The notes: generated from the letters alone by a model not told the origin. A stretch of 7,183 nt of DNA from JBAXGE01 sp044344145 (GCA_044344145.1 JBIJDM010000152.1:1-7183); one strand, 5' to 3'. Positions 1 through 6,476 are shown, counted from the stretch's first letter. Made by a program: numbers and translations.

Positions 1-1847
1 AGGCTGTAGCCGGGAGGCAGGGTGAGTGCGATGTCGAATTCGCTCTGGTCATCCTGGGGCAGGAAGTCCATACCCATCAGACCCGCCAGACCGGGATAAT
101 TCATCCACGCCCGCTTTTGATAATGGGCTTCGATCTGGGCACCGCTGGCCGTGGCGGGAGGAGCCCCGGTGATCCAATTGCCAACGGGCAGGGGGAATAC
201 GCTCATGACGGTCAGAATGGTGGCCAGTACCACCAGCCAGCGCATATGCAGGGCATGACGCAAAGCCCACATGTAGGGCTTCTCGAAAATCCAGCCATAG
301 ACCCCACCGCTGTGGTGTTTGTGGCTTTCGCCGGCGGCGAACGCGGCTTTGGCCTTGGCGCTGAGTTTCAGGAACCGGCTGCACAACATGGGCGTGAGGG
401 TGAAACTTACCAGCAGCGACACGGCGATGGCAAACGCCATGGTCAGACCGAAGGAATAGAAGAACCGGCCCACGATCCCCGACATGAAGGCAATGGGCAG
501 GAAGATGACCAGCAGCGAGATGGTGGTCGCCAACACCGCCAGCGCGATTTCGCTGGTGGCTTTGTGGGCGGCTTCCCAGGCGGAATAGCCCTTTTCTTCC
601 ATCCAGCGGAAGATGTTTTCGTGCACCACCACGGCGTCGTCAATCACGATGCCCGTGGCCATGACCAGCGCCAGCATGGTGATGTTGTTGAGCGTGAAAC
701 CTGCCACATACATGGCCAGAAAGGTGCTGATGATGGAAACCGGAATGGAAATCGAGGCGATGACCATGGTGCGCCAGTCGCGCAGGAACAGCAGAATGGT
801 CACGCTGACCAGCAGACCGCCATAGATCAAGTGCATCTGCACTTCATGCAGCGAGCCCTGAATAAACACCGATTGGTCACGCACCACGGTCAGCGTGACA
901 TCCGAACGGCCCTGGGCGGCCAGCGCGGTCCGCAGTTCGTCCAACCGCTTTTTGACTCGGTCAATTACTTCGACGGTATTGCGCCCGCTCTGTTTGAGCA
1001 CCACCAGCGCCACGGCGGGTTTGTCATCCAGCCGGGCCAGGCCGCGGGGTTCTTCGAAGCTGTCATCGGCGCGGCCGATATCTTTGATGCGGACGGTTTG
1101 GCCATTGATCTGGGCGACAATGAGGTTGTTGAAATCGCGCGGGTCTTCGATGCGGCCGATGGTCCGCAGCACCAATTCACGGCTGGTCTGGTCCACGCGT
1201 CCGCCGGGGACTTCCAGATTTTCGGCCGCGATGGCCTGGCGGACCTGTTCGATGGACAGATGAAAACTTTCGAGTTTGTTGGTGTCAATGCTGATCTGGA
1301 TGGCGCGTTTCAGCCCGCCGGTGAGGGTGACACTGCCCACGCCCGACAACCCCGAGAGACCGTCACGGATTTCCCGCCGGGCGATTTCCGTCACTTCACG
1401 CAGCGAACGCTGGCCCGATACCACCACGGTCAAAACCGGGGTGGCATTGACATCAAACTTGTCCACCACCGGCGCATCGGTATTGGGGGGCAGGTCCTTG
1501 AGTACGGTATTGACCTTGGCCTGGACTTCCTGCATGGCGATATCGCGGTTCTTTTCCAGTTCAAACTGGATGCGCAGCTGGCTGATGCCTTCCTTGCTGT
1601 TGCTGACCATTTCCTCGATACCGCTGATGGTATTGATGGCTTCTTCCAGCGGTTTGGTGACGCTGGTTTCCATTTCCTCTACGGACGTGCCGGTGCGCAC
1701 GGTCGAGACCAGCACCACGGGGATTTCCACGTTGGGAAACAGGTCCATACCCATGCGGCTCAGGCCCACCAGCCCCAGCACAATGGGCATGAGCAGGAGC
1801 ATGGTGGTGAATACGGGACGACGGATACATACAGCGGACAGTGACAT
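1..1847 (-). CDS. RND-family efflux permease (AcrB/HAE type), C-terminal part cut by window edge
   Basis: Inner-membrane proton-driven pump subunit that exports hydrophobic or amphiphilic compounds with the adaptor encoded just upstream. The frame is open from the ATG at 1847 to the left edge, giving 615 residues where the family usually has 1000-1100. Visible: TM1 at about residues 13-32 (start MSLSAVCIRRPVFTTM), the porter region with DLFPNVEIP at 35-43, TM2-TM6 from about 338 on, the TM4 motif ATGIVIDDAVVVHEN with the proton-relay pair D403/D404, and TM7 near 536-556. The second periplasmic half begins at about 595 with FLPQDDQSEFDIALTLPPGYS. A GGAG Shine-Dalgarno at 1857-1860 lies 9 nt before the ATG and supports this start. 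The gap to the adaptor stop is 62 nt, so the two are very likely co-transcribed. Oddity: about 35 extra residues separate TM7 from the FLPQDD segment. The substrate cannot be read from the sequence. Family assignment is firm; naming it AcrB, MexF or MdtB would be guesswork. Confidence 0.95.
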   Translation of the reverse strand, partial: MSLSAVCIRRPVFTTMLLLMPIVLGLVGLSRMGMDLFPNVEIPVVLVSTVRTGTSVEEMETSVTKPLEEAINTISGIEEMVSNSKEGISQLRIQFELEKNRDIAMQEVQAKVNTVLKDLPPNTDAPVVDKFDVNATPVLTVVVSGQRSLREVTEIARREIRDGLSGLSGVGSVTLTGGLKRAIQISIDTNKLESFHLSIEQVRQAIAAENLEVPGGRVDQTSRELVLRTIGRIEDPRDFNNLIVAQINGQTVRIKDIGRADDSFEEPRGLARLDDKPAVALVVLKQSGRNTVEVIDRVKKRLDELRTALAAQGRSDVTLTVVRDQSVFIQGSLHEVQMHLIYGGLLVSVTILLFLRDWRTMVIASISIPVSIISTFLAMYVAGFTLNNITMLALVMATGIVIDDAVVVHENIFRWMEEKGYSAWEAAHKATSEIALAVLATTISLLVIFLPIAFMSGIVGRFFYSFGLTMAFAIAVSLLVSFTLTPMLCSRFLKLSAKAKAAFAAGESHKHHSGGVYGWIFEKPYMWALRHALHMRWLVVLATILTVMSVFPLPVGNWITGAPPATASGAQIEAHYQKRAWMNYPGLAGLMGMDFLPQDDQSEFDIALTLPPGYS

Positions 1848-1856
1848 CAGTAGCTA

Positions 1857-1860
1857 CTCC
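1857..1860 (-). promoter_or_regulatory. Ribosome binding site of the RND permease
   Basis: GGAG on the minus strand, 9 nt before the ATG at 1847. It fixes the permease start at MSLSAVCIRR and shows that this gene, unlike the first gene of the operon, uses ordinary Shine-Dalgarno initiation. Confidence 0.65.
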
Positions 1861-1909
1861 AAAACATCCCCGACGCAGGACTGCGCCCGGGACTTCATGA
1901 TGGCGCGAC

Positions 1910-3178
1910 TTATTGCGGACGCGTGCTGGTGGTGGCCGGGGTGGCAATTTGTACCGGCGTGCCGGCCGATAGTTTGGATTGTCCGGTTACCACAATCCGA
2001 TCATTGGCCTGTACGCCGGCGGGGATTTCCACCCACGTGCCGGTCTGTTGGCCGGCCTGCACTTCGACGGGTCGGGCCACCAATTGACCCGCGGGATCGC
2101 TGTCCACCACAAATACCCGCGTTACGCTGGCATAGGTGGTCAGGGATTCGACCGGGACAAACACGGTATGGGCTTCGCCCAGAATAATCCGGCCTTCGAC
2201 AAAGCTGCCGGCATGCAGTTTACCCGCTTCATTATTGACCCGGGCTTCCATGCGGAAACTGCGGTTGGTGATATCCACCGCGGGATCAATCAGGCTGATT
2301 TCTCCGGTGAAGGTCTGGTCGGGATAAGCGGCCACCTGAAATTCCAGCTTCTGGCCTTTGGTGATCTGGGCCAGATAGCGTTCCGGTAGGCGGGTTTCGA
2401 TTTTCAGGGTGGATTGGGCAATCAGCTTGAACGTTAGACTGCCTTCTTTCAGATATTCCCCCGCGCTGATTTGGCGCTGGGCCACGACATAATTGGCGAT
2501 GATCTGGCCTTCGATGGTGGTGGCCCGGGGGGCCTTCAGCACCGAGTCGCGCAGGTCCTTGTTGGCCAGTTCAATCTGGGCCTGTTGATTGCGCACCTGT
2601 TGCAGCAGCGCTTTGGCTTCATCGCGGGCGGCATCGAGGGCATTCTGGCGTGATTGGTACGTGGTGCTGAGGTCGGCATATTCAAAATCGGTCATGATCC
2701 GCTGTTTGTACAAATCATTGGCCCGATCCATCTTGATTTTGGCATTGGCCAGTTCCGCCGCGGCCTTGCGGACGGAGGCGACCTGATCCACATCGTAATT
2801 ATCCACCGGCACCGCAGTCAGTCCCAACCGCGCCAGGGTTTGGGTTTGGTTGGACTGGGCCTGCTTGACCAGCAGGTCGTAGCGTTGCGAATCAATATTG
2901 GCCAAAGGTTGATCGGGATGCACCACCGCGCCGACATCCACCAGCACCTGCTCGACCACGCCGGTCACGCGGTTGCTGAGCATGATTTCCTCTTCGCCGT
3001 TAAGTGTGCCGGTCACGGGGATGAAGCGGGCAATAGTCCGCGCCTGGGCGGGTTGCACCGTGACCGTGAGGGCATTATTTTTTGGCCCCTGTACTTCGGG
3101 GGCGCTGGAGCGTTTGCACGCGCCCAGTCCCAAGACCAAACCCAAGCCCAAACCAACCGACCATGACATTAGCTTCAT
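1910..3178 (-). CDS. RND efflux membrane-fusion (adaptor) lipoprotein, HlyD/AcrA family
   Basis: Periplasmic adaptor that links the RND pump to an outer-membrane channel. It has 422 residues, a normal full length. The N-terminus is a lipoprotein signal: MKLMSW, a Gly/Leu-rich hydrophobic stretch, then the lipobox L18-G19-A20-C21, so Cys21 is the likely lipidated residue. Domains in order: first lipoyl (barrel-sandwich) half about 66-98 (SNRVTGVVEQVLVDVGAVV), alpha-helical hairpin about 100-212 (Gln/Ala-rich coiled coil), second lipoyl half about 213-255, beta-barrel about 258-333 (RLPERYLAQITKGQKLEF onward), and membrane-proximal domain about 335-405. The tail TPVQIATPATTSTRPQ is low-complexity. 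It lies 25 nt after the marR-type gene and 62 nt before the permease, so it is the middle gene of a three-gene operon. The Shine-Dalgarno is weak (GGGA about 8 nt before the ATG), which suggests translation coupled to the gene upstream. No TolC-like partner is visible. Confidence 0.95.
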   Translation of the reverse strand: MKLMSWSVGLGLGLVLGLGACKRSSAPEVQGPKNNALTVTVQPAQARTIARFIPVTGTLNGEEEIMLSNRVTGVVEQVLVDVGAVVHPDQPLANIDSQRYDLLVKQAQSNQTQTLARLGLTAVPVDNYDVDQVASVRKAAAELANAKIKMDRANDLYKQRIMTDFEYADLSTTYQSRQNALDAARDEAKALLQQVRNQQAQIELANKDLRDSVLKAPRATTIEGQIIANYVVAQRQISAGEYLKEGSLTFKLIAQSTLKIETRLPERYLAQITKGQKLEFQVAAYPDQTFTGEISLIDPAVDITNRSFRMEARVNNEAGKLHAGSFVEGRIILGEAHTVFVPVESLTTYASVTRVFVVDSDPAGQLVARPVEVQAGQQTGTWVEIPAGVQANDRIVVTGQSKLSAGTPVQIATPATTSTRPQ

Positions 3179-3203
3179 ATGGAGTTTCCCAAAAAGTTTG
3201 AGG

Positions 3204-3770
3204 TTAATCGTGTCCTAGTATGATTCGCCCATCGGGTACAACGGGGTCTTCCGCTACCGCTTCGGTACCTAAGCCCGCCTGTAATTTTTTCAACAACCGT
3301 GTGAAGGTGGCCAGTTCTTCGGGGTTCAACACGCCAAAAATACGCGCATGCATCTGAATGGCGGGTTCCTGAAGTTCACCGAGCAACTTATGGGCGGACC
3401 GGGTCAGCGCCACGCGTACAATCCTACGGTCTTCCTGACAACGCTGCCGCGTGACCAGTCCGGCCTCTTCCAGCCGGTCAATCAGCCCTGTAATCCCGGG
3501 CACCGCAGTCAGGGTGCTTTGGGCAATTTCCAGAATCGGCATGGGGTGGCCGGCAAATTCCAGAATTTTGAGGATCATGATCTGCGCCTGAGTGATGCCA
3601 TGTTTACGCAGTACCCGGGCATAACGGAGCATGATCTGATCGGTGGTATAGACGAGGTTAATCACCGCTTCGTGCTGGGGCGATTCCATCGGAATGCGTT
3701 CCAGCAAATCCCGAGCCCGGGTATTGGGCACCAGTGTGTGCGGAGGAGTATGGTCGGGAGTCGTTGTCAT
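3204..3770 (-). CDS. MarR-family winged-helix transcriptional regulator of the efflux operon
   Basis: DNA-binding dimer expected to repress its own operon until a ligand, often a pump substrate, releases it. It has 188 residues, longer than the usual 140-160 because of an N-terminal extension of about 30 residues and a C-terminal tail of about 20. Winged helix at about 60-125: HGITQAQIMILKILEFAG, recognition helix near AVPGITGLIDRLEEAGLV (89-106), wing RQRCQEDRRIVRVALT (108-123) with the family's D-R signature (EDRR). Flanking helices form the dimer interface. Cys111 in the wing is an oddity that might sense thiol or oxidative signals. It is the first gene of the operon; its stop lies 25 nt before the adaptor ATG. 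No Shine-Dalgarno precedes the ATG at 3770, and the promoter spacing fits a leaderless mRNA. An internal ATG (residue 28, position 3689) with GGAA about 9 nt upstream is the alternative start; it would remove only the extension. Confidence 0.93.
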   Translation of the reverse strand: MTTTPDHTPPHTLVPNTRARDLLERIPMESPQHEAVINLVYTTDQIMLRYARVLRKHGITQAQIMILKILEFAGHPMPILEIAQSTLTAVPGITGLIDRLEEAGLVTRQRCQEDRRIVRVALTRSAHKLLGELQEPAIQMHARIFGVLNPEELATFTRLLKKLQAGLGTEAVAEDPVVPDGRIILGHD

Positions 3771-3772
3771 AT

Positions 3773-3796
3773 AAATAGTTTACATGTGAACTATTT
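3773..3796. promoter_or_regulatory. Probable MarR operator: 24-bp palindrome over the -10 box
   Basis: Arms AAATAGTT (3773-3780) and AACTATTT (3789-3796) are perfect inverted repeats. The centre holds the palindrome ACATGT (3782-3787). Only the pair 3781/3788 breaks symmetry, so 22 of 24 bases are symmetric. The size and the ACATGT core are typical of MarR-family operators. It covers the -10 box and much of the spacer and ends 2 bp before the start codon, so a bound regulator would block polymerase directly. A second AGTTTAC copy at 3811-3817, 34 bp from the first at 3777-3783, might be an accessory half-site. Confidence 0.75.
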
Positions 3797-3805
3797 GCAT
3801 GTCAA
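3777..3805 (-). promoter_or_regulatory. Promoter of the marR-adaptor-permease operon (leaderless type)
   Basis: On the minus strand there is a perfect sigma-70 -35 box TTGACA (3800-3805), a 17-bp spacer and a -10 box TAAACT (3777-3782, four of six consensus bases). Only 6 nt separate the -10 box from the ATG at 3770, so transcription should begin at, or one base from, the A of the start codon. This is inferred from spacing; no start-site data are available. Confidence 0.75.
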
Positions 3806-3856
3806 TGCCAAGTTTACTTTTCGCTCAATAGTGAATTTTGGGGCGTAATTAGCTGT

Positions 3857-5656
3857 TTACAGACCTTGTGGTGGTTCGCTGGCGGGGGGGATGTCGGCTG
3901 ATTTGGGTGGGATGAAGGGCGTATTGCCGGTGAGGCCGACGGCTTTGCTGACGGCCTTGGTTTCCAAGGGCAAAATCACGCTGAATACGCTGCCTTTGCC
4001 GATGGTACTTTCCAGTTCGATATGGCCTTCGAGCAGGCCGGTTAGTTCCTTGCTGATGGCCAAGCCGAGTCCGGTACCGCCGTGCTGGCGGGTGTGGCTG
4101 GACTCAATCTGCCGGAACTTTTCAAAGATCATCTGTTGAAATTCCGGGGCGATACCCGGGCCCATATCCAGCACGCTGATCCGCACGTAATTTGTTCCTT
4201 CGCGGCTGGCTGCCAGAGTCACCTTCCCGCGTTCGGGGGTGAATTTAATGGCATTGGACAGGAAATTGAACACGACCTGTTGCAGCCGGCCGGGGTCGGT
4301 GATAATCACCGGGATATCCGGCTGGATGACCAGTTCAATTTCCTGCTGTTTTTTCAGGGCCAGTGGGCGCATGAAATTGGCCAGCGTTTCGCACAGGTCG
4401 CCGACATTCACGCGTTCCCACCGCAGGGTCAGTTTGCCCGACTCGATCTTGGCCAGGTCGAGCAGATCATTGATGAGTTGGAGCAGTTGTTTGGCGCTCA
4501 GGCGGATGTTTTCCATCCAGCGGGTGGTCTTGGGGTCCTCGGCATGTTTTTCGCCCACCAAATCCGTAAAGCCCAGAATGGCATTCAAGGGGGTGCGTAA
4601 TTCGTGGCTGACGTTGGCCAAAAAGTCGCTCTTGATGCGGTTGGCGTCATTCAAATCCACATTCAGCCGGGCCAATTCGCCCGCGCGCGAATCCAGCACG
4701 CGGTTGGTGGCTTCCAACTGTGACTGGCTGGCCTTGATGGTGCTGAGCATGGTATTGAAGGTATCGGACAGTTGCTCGAATTCGTCGCCGGTGGTGATGG
4801 CGGAGCGGATATTGAAATCGCCTTTGGCCACGCGCGAGGCGGTGCTCTTGAGTACGCGTACCGGCTGGAGAATCAGTCGGCTGACAATCAGGTAGAACAC
4901 GATGATCGCCAGTGTGCCCCCCAGTAGGCCCGCCACTACGATAACCACACGGTTCAGCAAGAGTTGGTTTTCTTCCACCTGCCAGGGAATATCCACCCGC
5001 ACGACGGCGACCAGCGGTAGGTTGGAATCTTCATCCGATGAGACCGGGCGGGTGGTCGCGACCATGAGGACAGGGTTGGTGGTGGCCGGGCCGTCCGGCA
5101 AAGTGGTGGCGGTGGTTCGGGCGCGGGTGGTGGCGCCCTCGCGTGCTTCCAGCAGGGGGGCCCAGTTACCGTGACATTGGATGCAACTGGGTTGGACCCG
5201 GACGGCGGCGGCATAGCGGAAGATGCGTCCGCCGGGGGCGGGCAGGTCCAGCACTTTGCCCATCTCGCGTTCGCCTTTGCGGGTGCGCAGCATCCGGATC
5301 GCATCGCGGGCAAAGGCGTCATTGGCCGGGCCGGGATCATCGGGGCGGTTCAGACTGATAATGCGCGGCGGGGGGTAGTCACTCAAGTCCAGCAGCGAGA
5401 CATCATTCCAGCGGGTCTCGGCATTGATGTAGTAATCCATATCCCGGAACATGCCGCGGCGCCAGCTTTGCATGTGAATCTGGCGCAGACTCGCATCGGC
5501 CAGCATGCGTGCGGCTTTGACATTCTGCTGGCCGGCGAGTTGTTCCATGCGTTGCCAGGGCACCGCCAGAGCCCCGGCAATGATGATGATCACCGCCAAG
5601 CCAAAGAGCAGTTGGCATTTTGTGGCCAGAGAGATGGAGAATTGCCGCTTGGGCAT
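3857..5656 (-). CDS. Membrane sensor histidine kinase with periplasmic CxxCH (Tll0287-like) heme domain
   Basis: Autophosphorylating sensor kinase in the inner membrane. From the ATG at 5656 it has 599 residues. Order: TM1 about 15-33; periplasmic domain about 34-232 with the heme c attachment motif C158-I-Q-C161-H162, resembling the Tll0287-like/DUF3365 family; TM2 about 235-258; HAMP about 259-311; a short coiled coil; HisKA with phospho-acceptor H351 in NVSHELRTPLNAILGF; HATPase with N box N464/N468 (NFLSNAIKF), G1 DMGPGIA (497-503), F box FEKFRQIE and G2 GGTGLGLAIS (526-535). All catalytic boxes look intact. A Pro-rich tail follows with no receiver domain. The frame stays open upstream to an ATG at 5764, but that start would lie beyond the rpsR terminator, so 5656 is preferred; its leaderless-type promoter supports this. 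A Thr/Ala/Pro-rich stretch (about 172-205) follows the heme motif. The expected signal is redox state, NO/O2 or another heme ligand; this is inference. No response regulator is in view. Confidence 0.9.
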   Translation of the reverse strand: MPKRQFSISLATKCQLLFGLAVIIIIAGALAVPWQRMEQLAGQQNVKAARMLADASLRQIHMQSWRRGMFRDMDYYINAETRWNDVSLLDLSDYPPPRIISLNRPDDPGPANDAFARDAIRMLRTRKGEREMGKVLDLPAPGGRIFRYAAAVRVQPSCIQCHGNWAPLLEAREGATTRARTTATTLPDGPATTNPVLMVATTRPVSSDEDSNLPLVAVVRVDIPWQVEENQLLLNRVVIVVAGLLGGTLAIIVFYLIVSRLILQPVRVLKSTASRVAKGDFNIRSAITTGDEFEQLSDTFNTMLSTIKASQSQLEATNRVLDSRAGELARLNVDLNDANRIKSDFLANVSHELRTPLNAILGFTDLVGEKHAEDPKTTRWMENIRLSAKQLLQLINDLLDLAKIESGKLTLRWERVNVGDLCETLANFMRPLALKKQQEIELVIQPDIPVIITDPGRLQQVVFNFLSNAIKFTPERGKVTLAASREGTNYVRISVLDMGPGIAPEFQQMIFEKFRQIESSHTRQHGGTGLGLAISKELTGLLEGHIELESTIGKGSVFSVILPLETKAVSKAVGLTGNTPFIPPKSADIPPASEPPQGL

Positions 5657-5662
5657 ACAGTT

Positions 5663-5691
5663 AGGATAGCCCCAGCGGGCGTAACGGACAA
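5663..5691 (-). promoter_or_regulatory. Putative leaderless promoter of the histidine kinase
   Basis: Minus-strand -35 TTGTCC (5686-5691, four of six), 17-bp spacer, -10 TATCCT (5663-5668, four of six), then exactly 6 nt (AACTGT) before the ATG at 5656. No Shine-Dalgarno lies at normal distance; a GGGG run sits about 14 nt off. The geometry is identical to the marR promoter in this window. Each box alone is weak; the matched spacing is the main support. Confidence 0.5.
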
Positions 5692-5716
5692 CCCTGCCGC
5701 GCGGTATTCCGGGGAT

Positions 5717-5754
5717 AAAAAAAGACCGCCACACCCGAAGGTATGGCGGTCTTT
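5717..5754 (-). terminator. Strong intrinsic terminator after rpsR
   Basis: Read on the minus strand: a 15-bp stem (arms 5740-5754 and 5721-5735, one G-U pair) closed by a C(UUCG)G tetraloop, then seven T residues (5723-5717, the first three also inside the stem). It lies 27 bp past the rpsR stop and ends the small-protein/tRNA/rpsR unit. It separates that unit from the kinase gene, whose own promoter starts about 25 bp further on. Confidence 0.95.
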
Positions 5755-5781
5755 GCTTTAACATTCAATCCGGGCATCAGC

Positions 5782-6039
5782 TTAGAAGCTGCTGCCACCG
5801 ACGAAGGGCAGCAGGCCGATGAAGCGGGCCCGCTTGACGGCTTCGGTGATCATGCGCTGTTCCATCGCCGAGGCGCCATTGCGCTTGCGGGACAGAATTT
5901 TGCCGTTCATGGACAGCAGCTTGCGGAGCGATTCGCTGTCCTTGAAGTCCACGTATACCTTGCCCACGCTGCTGGTCTTGGTGACGCGCACCTTGGGACG
6001 TTGGAACGACTGGAACCGGGGTTTCTTGACCATTGCCAT
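5782..6039 (-). CDS. rpsR: 30S ribosomal protein S18 (bS18)
   Basis: Small-subunit protein that binds 16S rRNA together with S6 on the platform. It has 85 residues, normal for the family. The signature region SLRKLLSMNGKILSRKRNGASAMEQRMITEAVKRARFIGLLPFV matches the bS18 core (YKD..LL..F....GKI..R...G..A..QR....AIKRAR..ALLPY). The start at 6039 (MAMVKKPRF) has AGGA about 10 nt upstream; an ATG two codons later is the alternative. The N-terminus lacks the Cys residues of zinc-binding S18 forms. The usual partners rpsF, ssb and rplI are absent from both sides; two tRNA genes and a small basic gene precede it on the same strand. Possible autoregulation is discussed at its leader. Confidence 0.96.
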   Translation of the reverse strand: MAMVKKPRFQSFQRPKVRVTKTSSVGKVYVDFKDSESLRKLLSMNGKILSRKRNGASAMEQRMITEAVKRARFIGLLPFVGGSSF

Positions 6040-6089
6040 AATACGACCATCCTAACTTATGCGTTTCTGCACGCACCCGAGAACTCTTG

Positions 6090-6117
6090 CCGCCGGTACG
6101 AACACCGTAACCAGCGG
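6090..6117 (-). promoter_or_regulatory. Hairpin in the rpsR leader
   Basis: In the 163-nt spacer between tRNA-Glu and rpsR, the minus strand can fold into CCGCUGGU / ACCGGCGG (8 bp with one U-G), one bulged U, then ACG/CGU (3 bp) and a 5-nt loop. It starts about 50 nt before the start codon. A second short inverted repeat (GTGGC/GCCAC, 6129-6142) lies just upstream. Either could be a processing site or a regulatory structure. S6-S18 complexes are known to bind leader RNAs of S18-containing operons, so autoregulation is possible but unproven. Confidence 0.45.
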
Positions 6118-6202
6118 TCGGGTGATGGGTGGCACATGCCACATGCACAACGCCGATGAATAAACCATGGCACCGCGAAACATCACGATGCCCAGAACCA
6201 AC

Positions 6203-6275
6203 TACCCCCAACGGGATTCGAACCCGTGTCCACAGACTGAGAATCTGTTGTCCTAGGCCTCTAGACGATGGGGGC
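6203..6275 (-). tRNA. tRNA-Glu (anticodon CTC)
   Basis: 73-nt cloverleaf on the minus strand. Acceptor GCCCCCA pairs with TGGGGGT (first pair G-U). The anticodon arm is ACAGA-TTCTCAG-TCTGT with anticodon CTC, and the T arm is ACGGG-TTCGAAT-CCCGT. The D-arm start TCGTCTAGAGGCCTAGGACA is typical of bacterial tRNA-Glu. The discriminator is A and CCA is not encoded. This isoacceptor reads GAG only; the essential TTC species must be encoded elsewhere. Confidence 0.95.
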
Positions 6276-6312
6276 CACTGACCACTGCCACGCCCGAAGG
6301 CGCGTCTCAGAA

Positions 6313-6394
6313 TGCTCGGGACAGGACTCGAACCTGCAAGGGTTGCCCCACTAGCACCTCAAGCTAGCGCGTCTGCCAATTTCGCCACCCGAGC
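6313..6394 (-). tRNA. tRNA-Leu (anticodon GAG)
   Basis: 82-nt class II tRNA on the minus strand. Acceptor GCTCGGG/CCCGAGC, anticodon arm CTAGC-TTGAGGT-GCTAG with anticodon GAG, a variable arm (GTGGGGCAACCCTT region), and T arm GCAGG-TTCGAGT-CCTGT. The discriminator is A, as expected for Leu, and CCA is not encoded. It lies 37 nt upstream of tRNA-Glu on the same strand, so the two are probably cut from one transcript. Confidence 0.95.
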
Positions 6395-6418
6395 GAGTAT
6401 ATTGATGCGGTTAAGCCT

Positions 6419-6468
6419 AATCTGCGCCCGGCCGGGGGACAAGTCCGGTTGGGGTCAAAATGCAGATT
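6419..6468 (-). repeat. Inverted repeat between the small basic gene and tRNA-Leu
   Basis: AATCTGC (6419-6425) and GCAGATT (6462-6468) are perfect inverted repeats around a GC-rich interior. The interior itself holds CCCGGCCGGG and GGAC/GTCC pairings, so the RNA would be a branched or stacked hairpin. No T run follows, so it is not a standard terminator. It may stabilise the 3' end of the upstream mRNA or guide tRNA processing. Confidence 0.45.
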
Positions 6469-6476
6469 CAGCCCGC

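Noticed and set aside
117..1844. 575-codon open frame on the plus strand
   Set aside because: It is antisense to the RND permease. Its product is rich in His, Gln, Gly and Asp with no family features, as expected from the reverse strand of a GC-biased gene.
1276..2187. 303-codon open frame on the plus strand spanning the permease/adaptor junction
   Set aside because: Ser/Thr/Arg-rich shadow of two well-supported minus-strand genes; no Shine-Dalgarno and no recognisable motif.
5717..5754. Possible bidirectional use of the rpsR terminator
   Set aside because: On the plus strand the stem is followed only by GCTTTAAC, not a proper T run, and no plus-strand gene ends nearby.
5657..5764. Upstream extension of the histidine kinase to an ATG at 5764
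   Set aside because: The extra 36 codons run through the rpsR terminator and upstream of the predicted kinase promoter. The residues are Arg/Pro-rich and precede an ordinary TM1 start.
6395..6400. TATACT-like -10 box just before tRNA-Leu
   Set aside because: Transcription from it would begin inside the tRNA, and no -35 box lies at 16-18 bp. Probably chance.
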